Source: HGM12713 sp045593725
GTDB taxonomy: Bacteria > Bacillota > Clostridia > Oscillospirales > CAG-272
Length of the DNA stretch: 13,299 nt
Direction of reading: 5' to 3'
NCBI GenBank assembly: GCA_045593725.1
Contig: JAZNXE010000039.1
Span: forward strand, 1-13,299
The position numbers and the translations under genes were made by a program. Positions 1 through 6,185 of the stretch are shown piece by piece (the first letter of the stretch is position 1; the number at the start of each line of letters is the position of its first letter). Below the pieces are notes generated by a model that saw only the letters and a program-made list of their open reading frames with translations, searched no databases and was not told the DNA's origin.

Positions 1-1
1 C

Positions 2-142
2 AGTCAGCTTCGCTGACAGCTCCCTTTACACAAGGGAGCCTTTGGCACGAGAACATTATGCGCTGACTTTTTTGCTTTCTGCTCGTCGGCAAAGCCTACA
101 TGGAACCCCGCCACTATGGCGGGGTTTTCGCTATACAAAAAG
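2..142 (-). repeat. End repeat, copy A (inverted relative to copy C)
   Basis: Read on the minus strand this matches 13159-13299 over 141 bp with two mismatches, both near the outer edge, leaving 129 identical bases. It contains a GC-rich hairpin (CCCCGCCATAGTGGCGGGG), an 'agcagaaagcaaa' segment, a 'ctcccttgtgtaaagggag' hairpin and the small perfect hairpin GTCAGCgaaGCTGAC, where the window ends. A diverged third copy lies at 4780-4920. Short open frames run through it, but they are reading-frame noise in a repeat and I do not call a protein. Confidence 0.93.
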
Positions 143-150
143 TGCGCTCC

Positions 151-181
151 AAAAGGAACGCACCGAAAAAGCGTTCCTTTA
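151..181. terminator. Stem-loop next to end repeat copy A
   Basis: Inverted repeat AAAGGAACGC / GCGTTCCTTT with a 9-nt A-rich loop. The arm tails of A and T make it look like a bidirectional intrinsic terminator. It lies just outside copy A, in the same relative place as the terminators beside the other two copies. No gene ends immediately before it within the window. Confidence 0.5.
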
Positions 182-184
182 TTG

Positions 185-290
185 TTGTCACACAACCTTA
201 TTGCCGCAAACGGAAACGAGGAAAAAAGGAAACACCTTTTACCAAGGTATGATTTCCGTTTGAGCATAAAAATATTAGGTTGCGTGACAA
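185..290. repeat. 106-bp long imperfect palindrome (MITE-like or structured RNA)
   Basis: The outer arms are 14 bp, TTGTCACACAACCT (185-198) and AGGTTGCGTGACAA (277-290), with one mismatch. Inner arms AAACGGAAA (208-216) and TTTCCGTTT (253-261) pair in the same register, so the whole segment can fold into one long interrupted hairpin. TTATT occurs just outside both ends, which might be a target duplication, although the offsets differ by one base. No coding frame is credible. It could be a small non-autonomous mobile element or a structured RNA, and I cannot tell which from one copy. Confidence 0.55.
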
Positions 291-384
291 TGTTATTATA
301 TCATTCAGTTTTCGGTTTGTCAATAAAAAGCGGGAAAAAGGTTTTGACGCGTGAAATATGACTTTAAAATCTATTGATTTTACA

Positions 385-416
385 GAGAAACGGGAGGCGT
401 TTGCCTCCCGTTTCTC
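385..416 (-). terminator. Strong hairpin downstream of spoIIE
   Basis: A perfect 14-bp stem, GAGAAACGGGAGGC paired with GCCTCCCGTTTCTC, and a 4-nt loop, about 45 bp past the spoIIE stop codon. On the minus strand the tract after it is only moderately U-rich, and a second AT-only hairpin (365-382) follows directly. It is placed to end the spoIIE transcript. Confidence 0.72.
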
Positions 417-459
417 GGGTCGTCGAGGGCGCACATTCCTCGTCTGTTCTCTCCTGTTT

Positions 460-2814
460 TTATTGCTGCGCGTTTTCAAGCCTTATGACGGTGACCGAAA
501 TATCATCCTCAGAGCCGTGTCCTATGGCGTATTTAACTACAAGCTCGGCTGTTCTTTCCGCTCCCGAGCCTTCAATATTCTGCCTTAGCAGGTCGAAGAG
601 CCAAGGACATTCCTCGTCGCCGCCGGTCACGCCGTCGCTTACCATTACTACTACGTCCCCTTGCGATAGGGTAAAATCAAGCTTTTTGGTTTCAACGTCC
701 CTCAGAATACCTATGGGCATAGTGCGTGAGCGCAGCTTAAAGAGATTTCCGTTTCTGTAAATATAGGTGGGTGCAGCGCCACTTTTGTAAAAGGAGGTCT
801 TTCCCGATATAAGGTCAAGCTCCATGAGGTCAACTGTTGCGGAGCATTCGCAAAGGCTTCCCTCGCATCGTCCCGAAAGAAAGCCGCCCAGCATTGATAA
901 CAGCTCCTTGTTCATTCCGCCCACAGTCAGCATACATTCCATAAAACGTGCGCATATCTCGGATACCGCCGCCGCCTCCCGCCCCGAGCCCATACCGTCG
1001 CTGACCAGAGAGAAGAAGCGGCTGTCCTTGTTCTCAAAGGCTGTGAGGCTGTCGCCGCAAAATCTGGTTTCACCCCTCGCCTTGGTCTGACGGGAAACGT
1101 AGCTTACGGCAATTCTGTTTTTTTCACAGACAGAGATGGCGGCTCCCTCACCTGAGCATCTGCGTACGCTCAGGCTTTCTCCATCTATGGAAAAGGGCAG
1201 GGAGCGGCTGAGTGTATCAAAAATCCTGTCTTTATTATCCTCAAGGCTGCGCAGGTCGCGCCCTCTTATATATACGGTTCTTCTGCGTCTTCCATAGACC
1301 AAAACACCGCGGATATCCAAATCCAGCTGTGTCAGGGGCGCGCAAAGAGCGTCCGACAGCTCTCTGTCCACCGTATATTCGTCGCTTTCCTCCTCCATAC
1401 TTTTTTCCAGCAGACGGGAGAGCGCCTTATAATCGGGGGCAAATACCTCGTCGTTTCCATCAAAGCCCCTGTCAGAGCTAATTCTGAGCCCCGAATTATA
1501 ATTTATTTCGTCAAGTATATCGGGGAGTCTATGGCAGCGGCTTACAAGCTCTCGGTCAAAGTCAAGAGGACTAAGACCTCTGTTTTTACACAGGATAGCG
1601 GAAAGCCGTCCAGCTTCGTTTTCTATTCGCCCTTTTTCACCGCAGCCCTCCCCCATAGGGCAGCCCGAGCAGCAGGAGCGCAGAGCGTCCTCGCATATTT
1701 TCATAAGCTCGGCTTGCTTGGGATATCGGAGCTTTATCTCCTCAAAAAAAGAGGAAAGAGAGGCAAGTCCCTCGCTTATGGCACTCATGCGTCTGTTTAT
1801 ATCAAACAGTCTTATTCCGTCAAGCTCACTTTCCTTAAGCACCTTGCAGTCCGCGGACCGCTTGATCTCGGCTGTTCTTGCTTTGGCAGAGAAGAGTCGG
1901 TGCCATACGGCATAGAGCAGGCATGCCGAGAGGATGGCGGGGAACAGACCGTCAAGGGCGTATATCCCTTTGACGTAAAAGCCCCACGCCACGCTGACGG
2001 TGAAGGCGCAGAAGCAGGCAAGAGCGCAGGATAGCTTCATAAATATACCTACGCAAAGGGCAGACATAACGAAAAGGGGAGAAAGGAGGGGGGAGTATAT
2101 AAGACCCACCGCAAGACCCGTTATTGCTCCGTATCCCAGTCCCTTTTTTTCACTTACGGCGAAGGTTATCCATAATGCGCCGAATGCTGCTAAGGAAACG
2201 CCGTAGAGCTTAAGGGGTAATGCGCCGAAAACGCAGACTGCGCAAATGGCAAGAAATCCAAGCTCACTCGCCACACCGCGGCGGCAAAAAAATCCGCTGA
2301 ATATATAGGTGGCGAGAGGAGCGACCGCGGTGGAGAGGAGCAGACCGAAGATATCGTAATAAAGAAGTCCGCCGCCTATGGCAAAGCAAGCTCCCATAGC
2401 AAAGGCTCCTACGGCAGAGAGAAGTATGCGATATCCCACGGCTTCCGAGAAAAGCGATAGAATAAGCTCCTTTGGGGTAGGCTTCTCCTCTCTTTGGGAG
2501 AGGGGATTGTCCAGTGTCAGGCGAACCAGCGCGCGAAGCAAAAGAAGGGCGGTGTATATTCCGAATAGCACCACCGAAACGCTTCCCTCAAAGGAGAAAA
2601 GGCAGGACAGGGCAAGTCCCAGATAGACAAAGATCGCGTCGGTGTTGGCGGCGCAAAGAAGGGCAATACCAAAGGGCATTGAGCCGAAGGGAAGGGCTGC
2701 TAAGGAGGAAAGATATCCCCCGAGAAGGTATATTGCCTTAGGGGCGAGAGATTTTAGAAGCTTGGACAGGTCGAATTTCGCGCCTATGGCTTCTGTGTTT
2801 TGACTTTTATCCAT
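460..2814 (-). CDS. spoIIE: Stage II sporulation protein E (SpoIIE), PP2C-type phosphatase
   Basis: A 784-residue membrane phosphatase, close to the usual SpoIIE length of about 800. In the family it sits at the asymmetric division septum and dephosphorylates the anti-anti-sigma factor SpoIIAA, releasing sigma-F in the forespore. Residues about 28-305 are strongly hydrophobic with many membrane segments. A central regulatory region follows, with a Cys cluster (C374, C381, C382, C385, C391) of the kind seen in clostridial SpoIIE. The C-terminal PP2C domain covers about 575-780 and shows SDGMGSG (D606), VSDGVTGG (D728) and GSEDDIS (D770/D771), the expected metal-binding acidic residues. The ATG at 2814 has AAAGGATGG seven bases upstream. 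The gene is monocistronic and divergent from the SpoVAF-like gene. No truncation or frameshift was seen. Confidence 0.96.
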   Translation of the reverse strand: MDKSQNTEAIGAKFDLSKLLKSLAPKAIYLLGGYLSSLAALPFGSMPFGIALLCAANTDAIFVYLGLALSCLFSFEGSVSVVLFGIYTALLLLRALVRLTLDNPLSQREEKPTPKELILSLFSEAVGYRILLSAVGAFAMGACFAIGGGLLYYDIFGLLLSTAVAPLATYIFSGFFCRRGVASELGFLAICAVCVFGALPLKLYGVSLAAFGALWITFAVSEKKGLGYGAITGLAVGLIYSPLLSPLFVMSALCVGIFMKLSCALACFCAFTVSVAWGFYVKGIYALDGLFPAILSACLLYAVWHRLFSAKARTAEIKRSADCKVLKESELDGIRLFDINRRMSAISEGLASLSSFFEEIKLRYPKQAELMKICEDALRSCCSGCPMGEGCGEKGRIENEAGRLSAILCKNRGLSPLDFDRELVSRCHRLPDILDEINYNSGLRISSDRGFDGNDEVFAPDYKALSRLLEKSMEEESDEYTVDRELSDALCAPLTQLDLDIRGVLVYGRRRRTVYIRGRDLRSLEDNKDRIFDTLSRSLPFSIDGESLSVRRCSGEGAAISVCEKNRIAVSYVSRQTKARGETRFCGDSLTAFENKDSRFFSLVSDGMGSGREAAAVSEICARFMECMLTVGGMNKELLSMLGGFLSGRCEGSLCECSATVDLMELDLISGKTSFYKSGAAPTYIYRNGNLFKLRSRTMPIGILRDVETKKLDFTLSQGDVVVMVSDGVTGGDEECPWLFDLLRQNIEGSGAERTAELVVKYAIGHGSEDDISVTVIRLENAQQ

Positions 2815-2917
2815 TTTTTAACCATCCTTTGTTATGAGATACCTTGGGCATTTTCTTTATTTTAACAAAAAATCCCCGCGGCTTTTGTCACAATAAGGAG
2901 GAGGATAAATTTTATTT

Positions 2918-2972
2918 AGAGTTATAAACGATTTTTTGCTACTTTCTTGAAAGAAAGTAGCGCAAGGAATGG
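2918..2972 (+). repeat. Hairpin repeat, copy R1
   Basis: Member of a five-copy family in this window. It has the leader GTTATAAACGATTTTTT, then the stem GCTACTTTCTT (2938-2948) / AAGAAAGTAGC (2951-2961), then a degenerate trailer in place of the usual CCAAAGAACTT. It lies in the spoIIE/SpoVAF spacer, facing copy R2. Confidence 0.85.
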
Positions 2973-2995
2973 AATCTACAACAATTGCTTACAGG

Positions 2996-3055
2996 AAGTT
3001 CTTTGGCTCCACCTTTCTCGAAAGAAAGGTGGAAAAATGGTTTATAATTCTAACT
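2996..3055 (-). repeat. Hairpin repeat, copy R2
   Basis: Read on the minus strand: leader GAATTATAAACCATTTTT, stem CCACCTTTCT / AGAAAGGTGG, then trailer GCCAAAGAACTT. It is inverted relative to R1 and nearly identical to R5 (5303-5362). The outer stem pairs differ from R1, R3 and R4, but pairing is kept. Confidence 0.87.
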
Positions 3056-3098
3056 GTTGTATATATTTCTTTTGTTTGCGCAAACTACCTTTAAGAAA

Positions 3099-3109
3099 AA
3101 GGCGGTGAT
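3099..3109 (+). promoter_or_regulatory. Ribosome binding site that sets a non-ATG start
   Basis: AAGGCGGTGAT differs from the ideal anti-16S match AAGGAGGTGAT at one base. Seven bases after GGCGG is ATA (3113) and four bases after is ATT (3110), both in frame with the following gene. The first in-frame ATG (3155) has no purine-rich site before it. An in-frame TAA at 3092-3094 limits the extension. Confidence 0.65.
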
Positions 3110-3112
3110 ATT

Positions 3113-4513
3113 ATACAGAAGCTTTCAGAAAATTATAGTGAAAACGTAAAATTTATGGACCGAACCCTCCGTGTGGATAAGAGCTTTGATATGCTCAAAA
3201 AGAGGCTTGTTCTGTCAGATGGGGAATTGACTCTCTATTTTATAGACGGCTTTGCCAAGGATACAGTCCTGCAAAAGCTGATGATGCATTTCCTCACGCT
3301 AAAGCGGATTCCCAATTCCGCCCAGCGGTTTATGGACGAAAATCTGCCCTATATAGAAACCGACGTGACGGCTGACGTAGGGCACATGACTCAGATGGTG
3401 ATGTCGGGTGGTACGCTCATACTCGGAAGCAGCTTCGGCGCGGAGGCTATACTCTTAGACACACGAACCTACCCCGCGCGTGAAACCTCAGAGCCTGAGG
3501 GGGACAGAGTTATGCGCGGCTCGCGGGACGGATTTGTGGAAACTCTTATTTTCAATACGGCGCTTATACGGCGGCGTATAAGAAATCCTCGGTTGACCAT
3601 GCAATATTTTACGGTAGGCTCGGACTCGGGCAGTGACGTGGTGCTTTGCTATATGGCTGACAGGGCGGACAAGGAATACGTGAAGAAGCTGTCCGAGCGG
3701 CTCCAGCGGATAAAGACCGACTCGCTTACTATGGGGCACGAATCACTCAAGGAATGTCTTATCTCACACAGATGGTATAACCCCTTTCCAAAGGTAAGAA
3801 CCACCGAGCGTCCCGACGTGGCGGCGGCGCAGCTTCTTGAGGGAAGCGTGTTGATAATCGTGGACAACAGCCCCGAGGTCATGGTGCTGCCCTCAACCAT
3901 ATTCGATTTCATGCAGGAGTCCAATGATTTCTATTTCCCCCCGCTTACGGGAACCTATATAAGAATATTGCGGTATATCGTATTCTTTTTGACGCTGGTG
4001 CTTACTCCCTCGTGGTATCTGCTCTTGCAATATCCCCAGATAGCCCCCGACTGGCTCGCCTTCGCCATACCGCAGGAGCGTGGGGTTCTACCCATATTCG
4101 TTCAGCTTTTGCTTACCGAGTTTATTATTGACGCATTGAGGCTGGCGTCCCTGAATACTCCCAATATGCTCAACAATTCGCTGTCGGTGGTGGGGGGGCT
4201 TATACTTGGGGATTTTGCCGTGCAGATAGGCTGGCTTATTCCAGAGGTAATACTCTATATGGCTTTTGCCGCCATAGCTAATTTTACTCAGAGAAGCTAC
4301 GAGCTGGGATATGCCATAAAATTTTTGCGCATAATGCTGCTGACGCTGACGGCATTCTTCGGAATTTGGGGCTACGCGGGGGGATTTCTGCTCATAATTA
4401 TTCTTATGGCGAGCAACACAACACTTAACGGAAAGAGGAATTATCTTTATCCCCTTATCCCATTTTCGCCCAAGGCTCTGCGAACTCTGCTCTTCAGAGT
4501 AAAAAAGGACTGA
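3113..4513 (+). CDS. spoVAF: Spore germination protein of the SpoVAF/GerA family (GerAA-like A subunit)
   Basis: An integral membrane protein of the spore, homologous to the A subunit of GerA germinant receptors. The long soluble N-terminal half carries the family block around NPFPKVRTTERPDVAAA, then LLEGSVLIIVDNSPEVMVLPS and DFYFPPLTG. The last roughly 190 residues hold several membrane helices. The region before ATG 3155 (QKLSENYSENVKF) looks like the ordinary start of this family and is preceded by a strong ribosome binding site, so I place the start at ATA 3113 (466 residues). The conservative alternative is ATG 3155 (452 residues). It stands alone, without the usual spoVA genes or GerAB/GerAC partners. 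The stop codon abuts hairpin repeat R3. SpoVAF versus a GerAA paralogue cannot be fully separated here. Confidence 0.88.
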   Translation: MQKLSENYSENVKFMDRTLRVDKSFDMLKKRLVLSDGELTLYFIDGFAKDTVLQKLMMHFLTLKRIPNSAQRFMDENLPYIETDVTADVGHMTQMVMSGGTLILGSSFGAEAILLDTRTYPARETSEPEGDRVMRGSRDGFVETLIFNTALIRRRIRNPRLTMQYFTVGSDSGSDVVLCYMADRADKEYVKKLSERLQRIKTDSLTMGHESLKECLISHRWYNPFPKVRTTERPDVAAAQLLEGSVLIIVDNSPEVMVLPSTIFDFMQESNDFYFPPLTGTYIRILRYIVFFLTLVLTPSWYLLLQYPQIAPDWLAFAIPQERGVLPIFVQLLLTEFIIDALRLASLNTPNMLNNSLSVVGGLILGDFAVQIGWLIPEVILYMAFAAIANFTQRSYELGYAIKFLRIMLLTLTAFFGIWGYAGGFLLIIILMASNTTLNGKRNYLYPLIPFSPKALRTLLFRVKKD

Positions 4514-4577
4514 TAAGCTATAAACGAGTTTTTCGCGACTTTCTTTCGGAGAAAGTAGCCCAAAGAACTTGAAAAAA
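4514..4577 (+). repeat. Hairpin repeat, copy R3
   Basis: Starts at the base after the SpoVAF-like stop codon. The stem is GCGACTTTCT / AGAAAGTAGC with one mispair, loop TTCGG, trailer CCAAAGAACTTG. Its position makes it part of the 3' untranslated region in the sense orientation. Confidence 0.86.
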
Positions 4578-4625
4578 GGATAGATATTACGGCTGACGGA
4601 TGTACGGTGCGTAATTTACCATCAA

Positions 4626-4688
4626 TTAGAATTATAAACGATTTTCGTACCTTTCTTTCGGAGAAAGGTACCCAAAGAACTTGAAAAA
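4626..4688 (+). repeat. Hairpin repeat, copy R4
   Basis: Leader TTAGAATTATAAACGATTTT, perfect stem GTACCTTTCT / AGAAAGGTAC with loop TTCGG, trailer CCAAAGAACTTG. Compared with R3 the stem changes at paired positions on both sides. Confidence 0.87.
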
Positions 4689-4740
4689 AGAAAATAATTA
4701 CGGCTGACGGATGTGCGGTGCGTAATTTATCATCATAAGG

Positions 4741-4779
4741 AAAAAAGCCGTCGGACAGCTTCGCTACCGACGGCTTTTA
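4741..4779 (+). terminator. Rho-independent terminator
   Basis: Stem GCCGTCGG (4747-4754) / CCGACGGC (4767-4774) with a 12-nt loop, preceded by six A and followed by TTTTA. It probably ends transcription from the SpoVAF-like gene after the tandem hairpin unit. The A run on the other side would also allow reverse use. It directly abuts end repeat copy B. Confidence 0.82.
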
Positions 4780-4920
4780 CTTGTATAATGAAAACCCCGC
4801 CATAGTGGCGGGGTTCTGTGTAGGCTATGCCGATGAGCAGAAAGCAAAACAAAAAATAGCGCAAAATGTTCTTGTGTCAAAGGCTCCCTTGTGTAAAGGG
4901 AGCTGTCAGCGAAGCTGACT
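4780..4920 (+). repeat. End repeat, copy B (internal, diverged)
   Basis: Same orientation as 13159-13299, aligned from the T-rich edge through the GTCAGCGAAGCTGACT end, with roughly a dozen substitutions and a 3-base length difference in the 'agcagaaagcaaa' segment. The CCCCGCCATAGTGGCGGGG hairpin and the CTCCCTTGTGTAAAGGGAG hairpin are intact. Unlike copies A and C, the flanking sequence after GACT is visible here (see the palindrome at 4878-5013). Confidence 0.9.
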
Positions 4921-5013
4921 GAGGGATTGTGTAGCTCTATTTTTTTGTTTTTACAATCCCTCCGTCATTTTCTTGCGAAAATGCCACCTCCCTTTACACA
5001 AGGGAGGCTTTGG
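4878..5013. repeat. About 136-bp composite palindrome
   Basis: The left half has CAAAGGCTCCCTTGTGTAA, the GTCAGCgaaGCTGAC hairpin and GAGGGATTGT (4921-4930). The right half mirrors it with ACAATCCCTC (4953-4962), a different central hairpin (CATTTTCttgcGAAAATG) and TTACACAAGGGAGGCTTTGG. Each half also folds on itself, giving three stem-loops, so a cruciform or clover fold is possible. This is probably the full repeat of which copies A and C show only one side. Confidence 0.75.
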
Positions 5014-5302
5014 TTTAGGTCCGCTCGAGCGGGTTTGCGTAACAAGTGCATGGCTGGCAGGCCAATAAAAAGCGCACTTGTGCGTGGCCAGTAGTATTAG
5101 GGCTGTGCCCGAAAATGAAATATCACCCGCTATGCGGTTGGATTTTTATTTATTAAATTTTGAATTTGGCGGGACGTAGGGTCCGACAAATTCCTCCGCG
5201 CGTGACAGCGTGGCACTAACATACGAATAGCGCACAAACTCCGCAATAAAAGCTCGGTCAGCGCACAAGCTTTGGATTATCTTTTACAATAATACCTTCA
5301 AT
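5014..5302. other. Gene-free, repeat-like DNA
   Basis: I see no open frame with recognisable content on either strand. It contains several short inverted repeats: CCGCTCGAGCGG near 5023-5034, ACAAGTGC (5042-5049) / GCACTTGT (5074-5081), and a nested GGCCA/TGGCC pair. The composition changes abruptly within it. It reads as an accumulation of decayed intergenic repeats rather than a gene remnant I can name. Confidence 0.6.
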
Positions 5303-5362
5303 AAGTTCTTTGGCTCCACCTTTCTTTTAAGAAAGGTGGAAAAACCGTTTATAATTCTAACT
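5303..5362 (-). repeat. Hairpin repeat, copy R5
   Basis: Minus-strand leader GTTAGAATTATAAACGGTTTT, stem CCACCTTTCTT / AAGAAAGGTGG, trailer GCCAAAGAACTT. It begins one base past the activase stop codon and lies in the sense orientation of that operon, matching the placement of R3 after the SpoVAF-like gene. It may act as a 3'-end structure or weak terminator for the operon. Confidence 0.87.
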
Positions 5363-5363
5363 T

Positions 5364-6185
5364 TTAAGAGGTCACGGTAAGCTTTGTAATGCCGCGAAGG
5401 ATTTCTCTTGCCGCTTCGGTTTCCTCATCTGTGGGAAGCCTTTTTGGGAGGGTGTTTTCCATATTAAGGGCGGCGTATTTTGAACCTGCGTAGTTATGGT
5501 AGGGCAAAACTCTAATCTTTGACACGTTATTCAGGGATGCTATGAAATGAGCAATCTTTTCCATCTCCCCGTCGTTGTATTCGGGAACGTAGGGAATGCG
5601 TATCTCCACGGTCTTGCCAAGTGAGTCCAGATATCTGAGGTTTTCGAGGATAAGCTTATTGGAGAGCCCCGTGCATCTGATATGCACGTCCTCATCGTAC
5701 GCCTTAAGGTCGTAGAGAAACACGTCGGTGTAGGGAACTACCTTATCAAGGGCATCCCTTGAGGCAAATCCGCAGGTATCAACAGCGGTGTGTATGCCCT
5801 CGCTCTTAAGCGCCTTCAGAAGCTCGGCACAGAAATCGGCTTGCATAAGGCACTCTCCCCCCGAGAGGGTGACGCCTCCGCCCGAGTTGGCGTAAAACTC
5901 TTTATCCTCCAGTAGCAGGGGAAGCAGCTCGTCGATTGTAACGTCCTTTCCATACACCACGCGGGCATCTCCCAAACAATTCGAGGGGTCGAAATCCTCT
6001 TTTTTGCACTGACCGCAGCCTATACATTTATGGGCGTAGAAGGCGGTCTGTATCTTTGGGGAAATTCCCTCAGGGTTATGACACCATACGCACCTTAAAG
6101 GACAGCCCTTAAAAAATGCCGTGGTTCGTATGCCATCACCGTCGTGAACGGCAAAGCGCTTAATTTCAAATATTCTCCCCGTCAT
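5364..6185 (-). CDS. Glycyl radical enzyme activating enzyme (radical SAM)
   Basis: Cytosolic activase expected to abstract hydrogen from the radical glycine of the GRE encoded upstream, using S-adenosylmethionine and a [4Fe-4S] cluster. The 273 residues show the radical SAM motif CPLRCVWC (C28, C32, C35), the GRE-activase start around HDGDGIRTTAFFKGC, the SAM-contacting SGGEC (109-111 GGE), DTCG (136-139) and YDLKAYD (158-164). A ferredoxin-like insert follows the SAM motif but has only four Cys (C54, C57, C60, C70), enough for one extra cluster, where many relatives of this type carry eight. The ATG at 6185 has GGAGG seven bases upstream and overlaps the transporter gene by 20 bp, which suggests translational coupling. 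It is the last gene of the operon and its stop abuts repeat R5. Confidence 0.95.
   Translation of the reverse strand: MTGRIFEIKRFAVHDGDGIRTTAFFKGCPLRCVWCHNPEGISPKIQTAFYAHKCIGCGQCKKEDFDPSNCLGDARVVYGKDVTIDELLPLLLEDKEFYANSGGGVTLSGGECLMQADFCAELLKALKSEGIHTAVDTCGFASRDALDKVVPYTDVFLYDLKAYDEDVHIRCTGLSNKLILENLRYLDSLGKTVEIRIPYVPEYNDGEMEKIAHFIASLNNVSKIRVLPYHNYAGSKYAALNMENTLPKRLPTDEETEAAREILRGITKLTVTS

Larger units (their letters stand above)
2815..3098. other. Divergent spacer between spoIIE and the SpoVAF-like gene
   Basis: About 300 bp without a gene. It should hold the divergent promoters of the two sporulation genes, but I could not place either with confidence. TTTTGTCAC at 2883-2891 weakly resembles a Spo0A box. 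The middle is occupied by two opposed copies of the hairpin repeat (listed separately), which together form a larger inverted arrangement. Confidence 0.6.
4514..4738 (+). repeat. Tandem duplication (about 111-114 bp units) carrying hairpin repeats R3 and R4
   Basis: Two adjacent units, about 4514-4625 and 4626-4738, share the same order: TATAAACGA leader, AGAAAG-type stem-loop, CCCAAAGAACTTGAAAAAA, then a second module with GGCTGACGGATGT inside an ATTACG/CGTAAT stem (4586-4615 and 4697-4726). The first unit begins directly after the SpoVAF-like stop codon. No coding frame is credible across it. Confidence 0.88.

Noticed and set aside
1531..2034. Open frame of 167 codons on the plus strand
   Set aside because: Antisense to the membrane and central regions of spoIIE, whose domains and motifs are clear.
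2883..2893. A Spo0A box upstream of spoIIE
   Set aside because: TTTTGTCACAA matches the consensus only partly, and no convincing -10/-35 pair with the right geometry was found, so it is not listed as a feature.
5014..5302. A pseudogene or tRNA in the gene-free stretch
   Set aside because: No cloverleaf with acceptor and anticodon arms and no recognisable protein fragment could be found on either strand.
2918..5362. A CRISPR array formed by the repeated hairpins
   Set aside because: Copies are irregularly spaced, occur in both orientations, vary in the stem, and have no short uniform spacers or cas genes nearby.
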